This document shows, piece after piece, positions 5,376 to 14,500 of a stretch of DNA of 64,000 nucleotides; within the stretch, counting starts at the first letter, position 1, and each line of letters opens with the position of its first letter. The notes under the pieces were generated by a model. It had not been told where the DNA came from. It worked only from the letters and a program-made list of their open reading frames with translations, and ran no database searches. The position numbers and the translations under genes are program-made. The DNA is from Campylobacter corcagiensis. GTDB taxonomy: Bacteria > Campylobacterota > Campylobacteria > Campylobacterales > Campylobacteraceae. The stretch spans positions 310,001 to 374,000 of the forward strand of contig NZ_CP053842.1 of assembly GCF_013201645.1 (NCBI RefSeq), given 5' to 3'.

Positions 5376-6701
5376 TTAAATCGAAAATTTATATCCAAAT
5401 TTAAGCCAAAGCTCATCTGTATCTATATCTGTTTTTGACCCACTTATCATATTTGTTCTTTCTTCTTCAAGACTTACATATATTAAGCTCGCACTAAGTC
5501 CTTTTAAGAATGGCAAGTTGTAATTAAGAGCTAAAGAGTATCCATCAAATTCTCTTTTTAAATTTGGTGCTAATGTTCCAGCTCTTTTATTTACTGGGTC
5601 GTGATTTGTAAATGAGTACTGGGCTATAGCTTTTAAGCCCTTGGCTCCTAGATTTGAGAAATTATATGCTAAGCCAAATTTATACGAATCCATTCCAGCA
5701 AGAGCTGTATACATAAATGGCCCTCTAATTGGCAAAGATGTATAGCTATTAGAGCCTAGCCCAGCACCCATTATAACGCTATCATTGCTGCTCACTGTTG
5801 TAGCTGCGGCATAGATATCAAAGCCATTTAAATCATAAACTCCAGCCATTGCTCCAAGCATCCAACCGTCATAATTTAGATCTTTTATTGCTCCACTTGT
5901 CTTGCTTCCTCTAAAATTTAGGTCAAATTTGAGTTTTGCATCTTTTAAAGGAATAGCGTAGCTAGCCTCTGTGTAGTACATATTTATGTCGCCATGTTTG
6001 GTAGGTACTCTAGGAATTTCAAGCTCTACGCCGTTTAAAAACGCATATTGAACCGATAGAGTTAGATTTTGTATACTTTTATTTTCTAAACCTGCCCAGA
6101 TAAGCCCACTAAATTTATGTGAAAAATCAGTGGCTCCGCCTATTGTGATTCTTCTTTTAAATTTTGGCTCGCTTCCCATCTCTTCGTTCATTGTTGCACT
6201 CGTTCTACCGCTAAATCTATCAGCATATCCAGCATAAAGTGTGGTTGTATTAAAGTATTTGCTATTTATAGTTACGCCGCTAAATGATTCTTTAAAAATT
6301 CTTGATCCATTTACACCAACAAGCGGTGTGTTTATGTACTGATTTCCTATTTTTATATCAGTTTTTGAAAAGTTATACCCAAGGTACAGTTCTGAAGGAA
6401 CAAATCCTTTTGTGTTTTGTTCTCTGTGATACATCGCTTTTGAATCTTCATTTCCAATCGGCGCAAAGGCTATCTGACCAGTCGTTCCAAGATAAAAGCC
6501 GTAAAATTTATCTGTTTTATAGCCAAGTTCAATGGCAAAATTTGTAATGTTTTCGTTTTTATAAGGGCTTGAATCATCGCTCTTATCCCAGTACCAAGCT
6601 TTTATTTCGCCACTAAATTTGCCATTTGTAAATGCATCAGCTAAGTTATCTGCAGCATTTGCACTAAGCATTAAAGCTAAAATAAGACTAAATTTTCTCA
6701 T
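5376..6701 (-). CDS. OprD-family outer membrane porin
   Basis: The 441-residue protein has a signal peptide (MRKFSLILALMLSANA) and a mature part of alternating beta-strands ending in Phe-Ser-Ile (LWLKFGYKFSI), as expected of an 18-strand-type porin recognised by the BAM complex. N-terminal features (LADAFTNGKFSGEIKAWYWD) and the strand pattern SLIYVSLEEERTNM near the end match the OprD-like porins of epsilonproteobacteria, which pass small solutes and amino acids. AAAGGA precedes the ATG. It is monocistronic, ending about 95 bases from the debris of the mobile element. The substrate cannot be read from sequence. Confidence 0.8.
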   Translation of the reverse strand: MRKFSLILALMLSANAADNLADAFTNGKFSGEIKAWYWDKSDDSSPYKNENITNFAIELGYKTDKFYGFYLGTTGQIAFAPIGNEDSKAMYHREQNTKGFVPSELYLGYNFSKTDIKIGNQYINTPLVGVNGSRIFKESFSGVTINSKYFNTTTLYAGYADRFSGRTSATMNEEMGSEPKFKRRITIGGATDFSHKFSGLIWAGLENKSIQNLTLSVQYAFLNGVELEIPRVPTKHGDINMYYTEASYAIPLKDAKLKFDLNFRGSKTSGAIKDLNYDGWMLGAMAGVYDLNGFDIYAAATTVSSNDSVIMGAGLGSNSYTSLPIRGPFMYTALAGMDSYKFGLAYNFSNLGAKGLKAIAQYSFTNHDPVNKRAGTLAPNLKREFDGYSLALNYNLPFLKGLSASLIYVSLEEERTNMISGSKTDIDTDELWLKFGYKFSI

Positions 6702-6780
6702 AATATATCCTTTTGGGAATTCAGTCTTTAATTATGCTATTAATATTATTAAATTTAACTTAATATTGTAGAATTTATAA

Positions 6781-7362
6781 CTATCCACCAAATTCTTTTT
6801 GATAATGCTCGTAAAAACGCCTATAATATGGATTTGATCCACGATTTCTCATGCCATAGTTGTAACACTCTATTGTGTTTTGAAGGTTTTTATTTTTTGC
6901 ATTAAAGCACTTTCTTAGCACTCCAACGCATTTTGTTAGATTATAAGTTGGATTAAAAATTCTATCTATTTCGTGATTTTCAAAATTTACGCTGTTTAGC
7001 TGCCCAAGCCCAGCATCCACGCTAAAACCGCTTTTTATAAGCTGTCTTAGAACAGCTATAGCATAACGCTCATCTTTTGGCGACATTGAGACAACCCAGC
7101 GATTTTTGTTTAGACTATAAGGGCTAATTTTTATATGTATATTTTTATTTTCTAATTTTTTGTAGTATTTTGCATTTTCTTCATTTGTTAAAAAAGACAT
7201 AGAATAAGGGTTGAAATTACTCTCAATCTTAACTATAGTGTATAAAATTCTAGGAGATACGCCATTATTTGTGGCTACATCTCTTATGGCGTTTAATATA
7301 TCTTTGTGACTATACCCAAAAATACAGACCACACTCATAAGCAAAATAGCCAAAATTCTCAT
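6781..7362 (-). CDS. Lytic transglycosylase (SLT domain)
   Basis: A 193-residue exported protein. The start at 7362 gives a signal peptide (MRILAILLMSVVCIFG) and follows GAGGA; an upstream extension has neither. The SLT catalytic motif is clear: ILYTIVKIESNFNP with the catalytic Glu in KIES, then AGLGQLNSVNF and the late CYNYGMRN motif. The enzyme cleaves the MurNAc-GlcNAc bond of peptidoglycan in the periplasm. Small transglycosylases of this size often serve envelope-spanning machines, but no secretion cluster adjoins. It lies 80 bases upstream of the porin on the same strand and may be cotranscribed with it. Confidence 0.8.
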   Translation of the reverse strand: MRILAILLMSVVCIFGYSHKDILNAIRDVATNNGVSPRILYTIVKIESNFNPYSMSFLTNEENAKYYKKLENKNIHIKISPYSLNKNRWVVSMSPKDERYAIAVLRQLIKSGFSVDAGLGQLNSVNFENHEIDRIFNPTYNLTKCVGVLRKCFNAKNKNLQNTIECYNYGMRNRGSNPYYRRFYEHYQKEFGG

Positions 7363-7464
7363 AAAATTCCTCAAAATTTTTGGGTGATTATAGCTTAAAT
7401 TCAACTTTTTTGTGAATTTAGTTCAAGCTTAGTAAATTTAAGCTAATTTTAATCTTTGTAATTG

Positions 7465-7470
7465 TATAAT
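7465..7470 (+). promoter_or_regulatory. Sigma-70 -10 box for the tRNA Val-Asp-Lys cluster
   Basis: TATAAT lies 20 bases before the tRNA-Val 5' end, with no clear -35, as usual in Campylobacter promoters. Confidence 0.7.
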
Positions 7471-7489
7471 TTCATTTCGTTTTTGAAAA

Positions 7490-7565
7490 GGTCGCTTAGC
7501 TCAGTTGGTAGAGCGCCACCCTTACAAGGTGGATGTCATAAGTTCGAGTCTTATAGCGACCACCA
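7490..7565 (+). tRNA. tRNA-Val(TAC)
   Basis: Acceptor GGTCGCT pairs with AGCGACC; D-arm, TAC anticodon in CTTACAA, T-loop TTCGAGT and encoded CCA are all present (76 nt). First gene of a three-tRNA cluster. Confidence 0.95.
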
Positions 7566-7595
7566 CTTACTTCTTTATGTAAGATTTATTTAGGT

Positions 7596-7672
7596 GCAGC
7601 GGTAGTTCAGATGGTTAGAATGCCGCCCTGTCACGGCGGAGGTCGCGGGTTCGAGCCCCGTCCGCTGCGCCA
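7596..7672 (+). tRNA. tRNA-Asp(GTC)
   Basis: Acceptor GCAGCGG pairs with CCGCTGC; anticodon GTC in CTGTCAC; discriminator G followed by encoded CCA (77 nt). Confidence 0.95.
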
Positions 7673-7685
7673 TTTTTAATAAGGT

Positions 7686-7761
7686 GTCTTGCTAGCTCAG
7701 TCGGTAGAGCATCTCCCTTTTAAGGAGGGGGCCGTTGGTTCGAATCCAACGCAGGACACCA
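7686..7761 (+). tRNA. tRNA-Lys(TTT)
   Basis: Acceptor GTCTTGC pairs with GCAGGAC (one G-T); anticodon TTT in CTTTTAA; encoded CCA (76 nt). Only 13 bases separate it from tRNA-Asp, so the three tRNAs share a transcript. Confidence 0.95.
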
Positions 7762-8035
7762 TTAAAAGAATCTTTAAACTCACACATATTTACCTAAAAT
7801 CCATAAATAATGAACCTTAAAACAATTTTTTATATTTTTAGCTAAATAAATATATTTGACCCTTTTATGAAAAAAGCATACACAGTTTTAGATTTAGCTT
7901 TTAAAATTTAATAAATCCATTTTTTTAAGCTATTTACAGCATTTACTTTAAAATATAAAATTATAAAAGCTACTACAAGTACTAAAACATAGAGCTAAAT
8001 TTCAAAAATTTAAGTTTTATATGGGTTAAAAATGG
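7762..8035. other. AT-rich intergenic stretch without recognisable gene
   Basis: No ribosome-site-preceded frame or stable hairpin stood out between tRNA-Lys and the tRNA-Glu promoter. Confidence 0.5.
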
Positions 8036-8041
8036 TATAAT
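8036..8041 (+). promoter_or_regulatory. Extended -10 promoter of tRNA-Glu
   Basis: TGGTATAAT gives an extended -10 box, ending 13 bases before the tRNA 5' end. Confidence 0.7.
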
Positions 8042-8054
8042 ACTCAGATTTAAA

Positions 8055-8131
8055 GACCCTTTCGTCTAGTTGGCCCAGGACGCTACATTCTCTGTGTAGA
8101 AACGGCGGTTCAAATCCTCCAAGGGTCGCCA
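8055..8131 (+). tRNA. tRNA-Glu (anticodon read as CTC)
   Basis: Acceptor GACCCTT pairs with AAGGGTC, discriminator G and encoded CCA follow. The anticodon stem CTACA/TGTAG closes a 7-base loop TTCTCTG, placing CTC at 34-36 (8090-8092). The 5' part (CTTTCGTCTAG) is typical of tRNA-Glu. The T-stem GGCGG/CCTCC has one C-T mismatch at its middle pair. It has its own promoter. Confidence 0.85.
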
Positions 8132-8188
8132 ATATTTACTACTTGTAGTAAGTAAGATTTACTCAAAAGGCACTAAATTTAGCACCTT

Positions 8189-8947
8189 TTAAAATTTCTC
8201 TTCAACCGTAAAAGTAAATGGAACCCCTTTTATAACACCTTTTGAAAAGAGCTTTTTAGCATCATCAAGCACTAAATCACGCTCTTCCTCGGTTACTGCG
8301 TTATCATCAACAGTTGCATTTTTATCGTAGTATTTTGAGATAAGTTTTATCATTGCTTTTTGATCACTTGAGTTAATATCTTTTGACTCATTAAGCATTA
8401 AAGCAGATTTCGTATATGCACTTTTGCCATGAACTGGGGCAAATATTATCTTAACATTTGCATTTCTTAGCCATTTTACCATTTTATCCATCTCATCTCT
8501 ACAGTATGGGCATTCTGGATCAGTTACCATATAAGTCGTAAATTTATTATCTGGATTAAATGACTGGATGCTTATAAATCTACTTTTTGGTATTGTTTTA
8601 ATGATTTCATGGACGACTTTTTCCTGTTCGGCTTTTGTGTTGGCTTTTGCTATTTTCATTCTTTCATCTATTAATTTTTTATCATCAGCATTGTTTAAAA
8701 CATAAAAATCAGACAGAGCCATAAAGCCTTTTCCATTGCTAGTTGCAAGTGCTGAGATGACATTACCATCTATTTTTGCTATGACGAAATTTAAATTTTC
8801 TACACCTTGCAATCTATCAAGAGTTATAATTTCAACTTTTTCAACATTTTCAAAGTTATCCTTTATGGATTGCTCAAAATTTGTGCTGAAATTTTCAGAA
8901 CCAAAAAGCATCAAAGCCAAACCAAATGATAGTAGAACTTTTTTCAT
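8189..8947 (-). CDS. DsbC/DsbG-like periplasmic thiol-disulfide isomerase
   Basis: The 252-residue product has a signal peptide (MKKVLLSFGLALMLFG) and a C-terminal thioredoxin-like domain with the active site DPECPYCRDEM (CPYC at about residues 155-158) and a cis-Pro loop KGVPFTF. The N-terminal 100 residues fit the dimerisation/linker part of DsbC/G proteins. The start at 8947 is preceded by AAAGGA with good spacing, and the upstream TTG extension is unlikely. It should reduce or isomerise wrong disulfides of exported proteins. The gene stands alone, converging on tRNA-Glu. The redox partner is not in the window. Confidence 0.8.
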   Translation of the reverse strand: MKKVLLSFGLALMLFGSENFSTNFEQSIKDNFENVEKVEIITLDRLQGVENLNFVIAKIDGNVISALATSNGKGFMALSDFYVLNNADDKKLIDERMKIAKANTKAEQEKVVHEIIKTIPKSRFISIQSFNPDNKFTTYMVTDPECPYCRDEMDKMVKWLRNANVKIIFAPVHGKSAYTKSALMLNESKDINSSDQKAMIKLISKYYDKNATVDDNAVTEEERDLVLDDAKKLFSKGVIKGVPFTFTVEEKF

Positions 8948-9022
8948 TTCACATCCTTTCAAGTTTTTATAATTATAACAGTTTTTAAGCTTAAAGACTA
9001 CTAAATTTGAGCTAAATTTCGC

Positions 9023-9028
9023 TATAAT
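9023..9028 (+). promoter_or_regulatory. -10 box of efp
   Basis: TATAAT lies 30 bases before the efp ATG, and AAGGAG lies between them. Confidence 0.6.
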
Positions 9029-9057
9029 GTTAATTTATTAAATTTCAAGGAGAATTT

Positions 9058-9624
9058 ATGGCTTACTCAATGGGTGATTTAAAAAAAGGCTTAAAAATAG
9101 AAATAGAAGGAATTCCATATAAAATAGTTGAATACCAACATGTAAAACCAGGCAAAGGTCCAGCTTTTGTTAGGGTTAAAATCAAATCTTTTATGGATGG
9201 TAAAGTTTTAGAAAAAACTTTTCACGCAGGCGATAAGTGTGATGAGCCACGCTTAGAAGAGCGTCAAATGCAGTATCTTTACGATGATGGTGAGTATTGT
9301 CAGTTTATGGATACTGAAAATTATGAGCAAGTTGCGATATCTGATGAGGATGTTGGGGATACTAAAAAATGGATGCTTGATGGCATGATGGTTGATGTGC
9401 TATTTCACAACGGTACACCAATAGGTCTTGAAGTTCCACAAGTTGTTGAACTAAAAATCGTCGAAACAGCTCCAAATTTCCGTGGTGATACACAAGGAAG
9501 TAACAAAAAGCCAGCTACACTTGAAACTGGAGCTGTTGTTCAAATACCTTTTCATGTGCTTGAAGGAGAAGTTATAAGAGTTGATACAGTTCGCGGTGAA
9601 TACATAGAAAGAGCAAATAAATAG
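9058..9624 (+). CDS. efp: Elongation factor P
   Basis: EF-P binds between the ribosomal P and E sites and rescues ribosomes stalled at consecutive prolines. The 188-residue length is standard. Domain I has [20 protein letters not shown], with Lys in the KPGKGPA loop where the modified residue of EpmA-type EF-P lies. The C-terminal OB domains end in the conserved [13 protein letters not shown]. It has its own promoter and an AAGGAG ribosome site, with a bidirectional terminator after the stop. It stands alone; no modification enzyme gene is near. Confidence 0.95.
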   Translation: MAYSMGDLKKGLKIEIEGIPYKIVEYQHVKPGKGPAFVRVKIKSFMDGKVLEKTFHAGDKCDEPRLEERQMQYLYDDGEYCQFMDTENYEQVAISDEDVGDTKKWMLDGMMVDVLFHNGTPIGLEVPQVVELKIVETAPNFRGDTQGSNKKPATLETGAVVQIPFHVLEGEVIRVDTVRGEYIERANK

Positions 9625-9652
9625 TTTAAATTACATAACTAAAAATCTAAAT

Positions 9653-9678
9653 AAGCTAGGTTAAATTTGACCTAGCTT
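9653..9678. terminator. Bidirectional terminator between efp and the selenoprotein gene
   Basis: A perfect 9-bp stem AAGCTAGGT/ACCTAGCTT with an 8-base loop lies between the convergent genes. Confidence 0.65.
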
Positions 9679-9686
9679 TGCTACTT

Positions 9687-9914
9687 TTAGTTTTTGATTA
9701 GCTTTAAAATTTCACCATCTTCTGGAAATCTTGGTCTAGGTAGATCGTTTTTTGAAAAAATCACTTTGCCATCAACTTCAACTATAAAATCCCCGCCACT
9801 TCCTTTCTCAAGCTCAAACTCAGCATTTTTAAAGTTATTTTCTATCTCTTCTTTCACACGGAAAGCTTTTGGTCTGTAGCTTCAAGCAGTGCAGTAAGTA
9901 ATTTTTACTTGCAT
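9687..9914 (-). CDS. SelW-like (Rdx family) selenoprotein with in-frame UGA
   Basis: Read through the TGA at 9882-9884, this frame gives a complete 75-residue Rdx-family protein. It starts MQVKITYCTA, then Sec, then SYRPKAFRVKEEI, and continues to GSGGDFIVEVDGKVIFSK and LPRPRFPEDGEIL. The redox motif is C-x-x-U, exactly where SelW/SelT/SelH proteins have CxxU or CxxC. AAAGGA precedes the ATG, and a TAA ends the frame at the family's usual length. A small hairpin follows the UGA in the place expected of a bacterial SECIS (9851-9865). Conservation of sequence on both sides of the TGA rules out a simple pseudogene. The protein is presumed to be a cytosolic thiol-redox protein; its substrates are unknown. 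Sec insertion requires selA/B/C/D elsewhere in the genome. Confidence 0.85.
9851..9865 (-). promoter_or_regulatory. Candidate bacterial SECIS hairpin
   Basis: On the coding strand, 16 bases after the UGA, CTTTC pairs with GAAAG around the loop CGTGT. The spacing of about 20 bases to the loop and a G within its first two bases agree with the published bacterial SECIS pattern as I recall it. Confidence 0.55.
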
Positions 9915-9968
9915 CTTAAGTCCTTTTTTTGAGATCATGAAATGATATCAAAATGTTATAAATTTTGC

Positions 9969-9974
9969 TATAAT
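9969..9974 (+). promoter_or_regulatory. -10 box of the DJ-1 family gene
   Basis: TATAAT lies 23 bases before the ATG at 9998, with AAAGGAG in between. Confidence 0.6.
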
Positions 9975-9997
9975 AAACGAAAAATAAAGGAGATATT

Positions 9998-10540
9998 ATG
10001 AAAAAAGTTGCTGTAATGTTTGCTGATGGATTTGAAGAGATAGAAGCGGTTAGTGTGGTTGATATTTTAAGGCGAGCTGGTGTGGAAGTAAAAATGGTAG
10101 GTCTAAACAAAAAAAGTGTAAAAGGTGCTCACGGAATTGAGATGACAGCTCAGATGGTTTTAGATGATTTAGAGGTAAATGATTTTGATATGATAGTCTT
10201 ACCTGGTGGGCTTCCAGGGGCTGAGTATTTAGCAAAAAGTGATAAGCTTTTAGAGGTTTTAAAAGAATTTGATAAAAATTCTAAATTTATAGCTGCTATA
10301 TGCGCTGCTCCTTGGGCATTAGGCGAGGCTAAAGTGCTAAAAGATAGCTACACTTGCTATCCGGGCTTTAAATCAAAAGTTAATCACGAAGGCTATACAA
10401 ATTCTACTAATGTAGTAGTTGATAAAAATATCATCACTTCAAGAGGACCTGCAACCGCGATGGAATTTGCTCTAAATTTAGTAAAAGTTCTATATGGCGA
10501 GTCAAAATTTAAAGAGATAAAAGAGGGGCTTTTGTTTTAA
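9998..10540 (+). CDS. DJ-1/PfpI family protein
   Basis: The 180-residue protein matches the ThiJ/DJ-1 fold throughout. It has FADGFEEIEAVSVVDILRR at residues 9-27 with the conserved Glu, VLPGGLPGAEYL, and the nucleophile elbow IAAICAAPWAL with Cys at about residue 106. Family members act as glyoxalase/deglycase or oxidative-stress-responsive chaperones; the specific activity cannot be told from sequence. The next gene begins directly at the following base (ATG at 10541), so the two are cotranscribed. Confidence 0.9.
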   Translation: MKKVAVMFADGFEEIEAVSVVDILRRAGVEVKMVGLNKKSVKGAHGIEMTAQMVLDDLEVNDFDMIVLPGGLPGAEYLAKSDKLLEVLKEFDKNSKFIAAICAAPWALGEAKVLKDSYTCYPGFKSKVNHEGYTNSTNVVVDKNIITSRGPATAMEFALNLVKVLYGESKFKEIKEGLLF

Positions 10541-11458
10541 ATGAGCTATTTAAACCTTCTAAATTTAGAAAAAAAGCGTAAATTTATACTGAAATTTTTA
10601 ATTATTTACACTGCAGTTTTTACTATTTTTTTCATGTTTATTATAGGTTTTATATGGGATAAATTCTCAAATAGCTATCTTTATGAGTATAATGAGCTTA
10701 AGATTTTAATTGTGCTTATTATCGCTATATCTTTAAGGGGCTTTTATAAATTCTCAGTTGCATACTTTGATGAGCATTTTAGGGAGTTTAAAAGCGAGTA
10801 TAAAGACGCTGTTTTAGAGCCCCTTTTTAAGAGATTAAATTTCAAATACTCTAAATTTGGGCATGTTCACGCACTTGACATTATGCATAGTGGGCTTTTG
10901 GATGGTTTTGACACTCAAGATGGCAATGACTTTGTAAGAGGAAGTGTTGGGGATGTGAGATTTAGCTTTAGCGATATAACTCTTAGTCGTATAAAATATA
11001 GCCTTTTTAAGGATATAATGCTTGGATATCTATTTTCAAGAACAAAAAAACCTAAATTTATGGGACTTTTTTATACAGCTGATTTTAATAAAAGCATAAA
11101 AACTCCTATAAAAATAACTTCAAAACCAAAGCTTTTTAGGACTAAAATTTTAATGGATAACTATGATTTTAACGAGCTTTTCAATGTGTATTGTAGCGAT
11201 ATGGTATTTGCAAACTACATCTTAACGCCTGTTTTTATGGAAAGGCTCTTAACGCTTGAGAAATTTGCAAAAGGTGGCATTAAGATTAGTTTTGATAGAA
11301 ATAAAATTTTTATAGTTTTAAACAAAGGAAAAGATAGCTTTGAGCCAAATCTTTTGAAAAGTGTAAAAAATAGAGATAATTTTGTAGCCATAAGGCATGA
11401 AATTTTTGCAGTTTTATCTATCATAAAAAATCTTAACTTAAATGAAAAAATTTGGTAA
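10541..11458 (+). CDS. DUF3137 membrane protein
   Basis: A 305-residue protein with two predicted N-terminal membrane helices (about residues 17-40 and 51-67) and a large soluble C-terminal part. The pattern fits the DUF3137 family: FVRGSVGDVRFSFSDITL in the middle, GYLFSRTKKPKFMGLFYTAD, and a C-terminal beta-rich part with KIFIVLNKGKDSFEP. Function is unknown for the family. It starts immediately after the DJ-1 gene stop, suggesting translational coupling. Confidence 0.7.
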   Translation: MSYLNLLNLEKKRKFILKFLIIYTAVFTIFFMFIIGFIWDKFSNSYLYEYNELKILIVLIIAISLRGFYKFSVAYFDEHFREFKSEYKDAVLEPLFKRLNFKYSKFGHVHALDIMHSGLLDGFDTQDGNDFVRGSVGDVRFSFSDITLSRIKYSLFKDIMLGYLFSRTKKPKFMGLFYTADFNKSIKTPIKITSKPKLFRTKILMDNYDFNELFNVYCSDMVFANYILTPVFMERLLTLEKFAKGGIKISFDRNKIFIVLNKGKDSFEPNLLKSVKNRDNFVAIRHEIFAVLSIIKNLNLNEKIW

Positions 11459-11509
11459 TACATACATATCTAAAATCAAATCACTTTAAAGATATTTACA
11501 AATTTCACA

Positions 11510-11515
11510 TATAAT
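11510..11515 (+). promoter_or_regulatory. -10 box of dnaE
   Basis: TATAAT sits 32 bases before the dnaE ATG in the short gap after the DUF3137 gene. Confidence 0.55.
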
Positions 11516-11546
11516 ACAGTAAAAATATAAGATAAAAGAGTCAATA

Positions 11547-14500
11547 ATGAGCGAATTTACACACTTACATTTACATACTGAGTACTCTCTTTTAGACGGT
11601 GCAAATAAGATAAAAGAGCTTGCAAGTATCCTAAAAGAACGCGGCACAAAATCAGTTGCCATAACAGATCATGGAAATATGTTTGGAGCGATTGATTTTT
11701 ATAAAACCATGACAAAAAATGGCATAAAGCCACTTATAGGAATGGAAGCTTATATCCATAATAACGATGATCTTAGCGATAAAAGTAGCAAAGCAAGATA
11801 TCACTTAATACTTATTGCCAAAAACGAAACAGGCTATAAAAATCTTATGTATTTAAGTTCTATGGCGTATTTAGAGGGTTTTTATTATAACCCAAGAATA
11901 AATAAAAAACTTCTTAGAGAACACAGTGAAGGGCTTATTTGCTCATCAGCTTGCCTTCAAGGAGAGGTTAATTTCCATTTAAATTTAAGCAAAAGAAATA
12001 TAGAAAGAGGCGCAAAAGGCTATAAAAGGGCAAAAGAAGTCGCTCTTGAGTATAAAGATATTTTTGGTGATGATTTCTATCTTGAGATAATGCGTCATGG
12101 AATTGCTGATCAGTTTAGTATAGATAAGCAAATTTTACAAATTTCAAAAGAAACAGGCATTAAAGTTATAGCAAGCAACGATGCTCACTATCCATACAAA
12201 GATAGAGCTGAGGCTCATGAGGTTTTTATGTGTATTGCTATGGCTAAAAACCTTGATGATCCTAATCGCTTAAAGCACTCAATGAAAGAGCTTTATGTAA
12301 AAACAGATGAAGAGATGAGACGAATTTTTGCCGATGTTCCTGAAGTTATAGAAAATACAGCTGAAATTGTAGATAAATGTAATTTAGAGTTAAAACTAGG
12401 CGATCCAACTCCACCAAATTTTAAATTTGCTAGAGAGTATGCAAAAAAATACTCTGTAAATTTACCTTGTCCTGATGATGAGTACAGTACTGAAAATGAT
12501 GACTTTTTATGTAAATTTCTATCTGAATATGGCCTTGAAAAAAGACTTGAATTTATAGATGCATCAAAGCACGATGATTATAAAAAAAGACTTAATAAAG
12601 AAGTAGAAATCATAAAAAATATGGGCTTTTCAGGATACATGCTAATAGTTCATGACTTTATTGCGTGGGCAAAAGAACAAGGCATTCCAGTTGGTCCTGG
12701 AAGAGGTTCAGCAGCAGGAAGTTTAGTAGCGTACGCACTTAAAATCACTGATATTGACCCGCTTCCATACAACCTTCTTTTTGAGCGTTTTTTAAACCCA
12801 GATAGAAAGAGTATGCCTGATATCGATGTGGATTTTTGTCAGTATAGAAGAGGTGAAGTGATAGACTATGTTATTGAAAAATACGGTCATTACAATGTCG
12901 CACAAGTTGCAACTTTTGGTAAGCTTTTGGCAAAAGGCGTTATAAGAGATGTAGCAAGAGTTTGTGGTATGCCATATGCTCAAGCTGACAAAATGGCAAA
13001 ACTCATACCTGATAAACTAGGCATTACTCTTGAAGCGAGGGGCATAGAAGGAGAAGATAACTATAAGCCAGGTGCCTTTGAGCTTGAACCAAAGATAGGT
13101 GAGCTTATTGAAGAAGATGCTTCTGCTAAGAGGGTTTGGGACTTTTCGCTTGATTTAGAAGGTCTTAATAGAAATGCAGGAATGCACGCAGCTGGAGTTG
13201 TGATAAGCAATGAAGAGCTTTGGAACAAAACTCCACTTTTTAGACAGACAAATAATAGTGATGGACATATCATCACGCAGTATACTAAGGACTATTTAGA
13301 AGATGTAGATCTTATAAAATTTGACTTTTTAGGACTTAAAACCTTAACAGTTGTTGATAGTGCTGTAAAGCTTGTCAAACGCAGATATAACAAAGATATC
13401 ATATGGGAAAATATCAATGTAAACGAACCAGAAGTCTATAAAACTATAAGTAGTGGTCAAACTCTAGGGATTTTTCAGATAGAAAGTGGCGGTATGCAAA
13501 AACTAGCTACTGAGTTAAAGCCTGATAATTTTGAAGATATTATCGCTATGATAGCACTTTACCGTCCAGGACCAATGGATCTTATTCCTGATTTTTGTGC
13601 TAGAAAACATGGCGAGGCTAAGATAGAGTACATTATGCCTGAGATTAAGGATATCTTAGAGCCAACATATGGAGTCATTGTCTATCAAGAACAAGTTATG
13701 CAAATAGTCCAAAAAATAGGCGGCTTTAGCCTTGGTGAAGCTGATTTAGTAAGAAGGGCTATGGGTAAGAAAAAAGCCGATGAACTCAATAGAATGAAAG
13801 CTCAGTATCTAGAGGGTGCAAAAAATTTAGGCTATGATACTAAAAAAGCTGATGAGCTTTTTGAGCTAATTATGAAATTTGCAAACTATGGATTTAATAA
13901 ATCTCACGCTGCAGCTTATACAATGATAACTTTTCAAACTGCATATCTTAAGACATTTTATCCAGCTGAATTTATGGCTGCTCTTCTTACAAGTGAAGAG
14001 AATAATATGGATAAAGTTTCAAAGTATATTGATGAGATAAAACGCCTTAATATAGAGATTTTAGCACCATCAATCAACTCATCTTTTAGAGAATTTAGCG
14101 TTGTGGAAAATGATGGAAAAGATGCGATTATTTATGGTATGGGAGCTATTAAAGGCGTTGGACTTGGAGCGATAGAAAACATCATAAAAGAGCGTGAAAA
14201 TGGAGAATTTAAGAGCTTAAATGACTTTGTTTCAAGGATTGATAGTTTTAAGGTAAACAGACGAGTTGTAGAGTCACTTATCAAATCAGGTGCATTGGAT
14301 TGCCTAAATTTAACCCGCCTTGCACTTTTTCAAAATATAGACAACATAACAGATGCTTGTAAGGATATGGCAAGGATGAAAAGTTCTTTAGAAAATTCAC
14401 TATTTAGTGATTTTGAAGAAGATGTTGGAGTTGAGGTTAAATTTATTAAAAATGATAAAGAGTATAAAAACAAAGAGCTTTTAAAGCTAGAAAAAGAGTG

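Noticed and set aside
9694-9879. 61-residue plus-strand frame
   Set aside because: It is antisense to the selenoprotein gene, which has a recognised family, ribosome site and stop.
9687-9914. SelW-like gene as a nonsense pseudogene
   Set aside because: Sequence on both sides of the single TGA is intact and the TGA is exactly at the Sec position of the CxxU motif.
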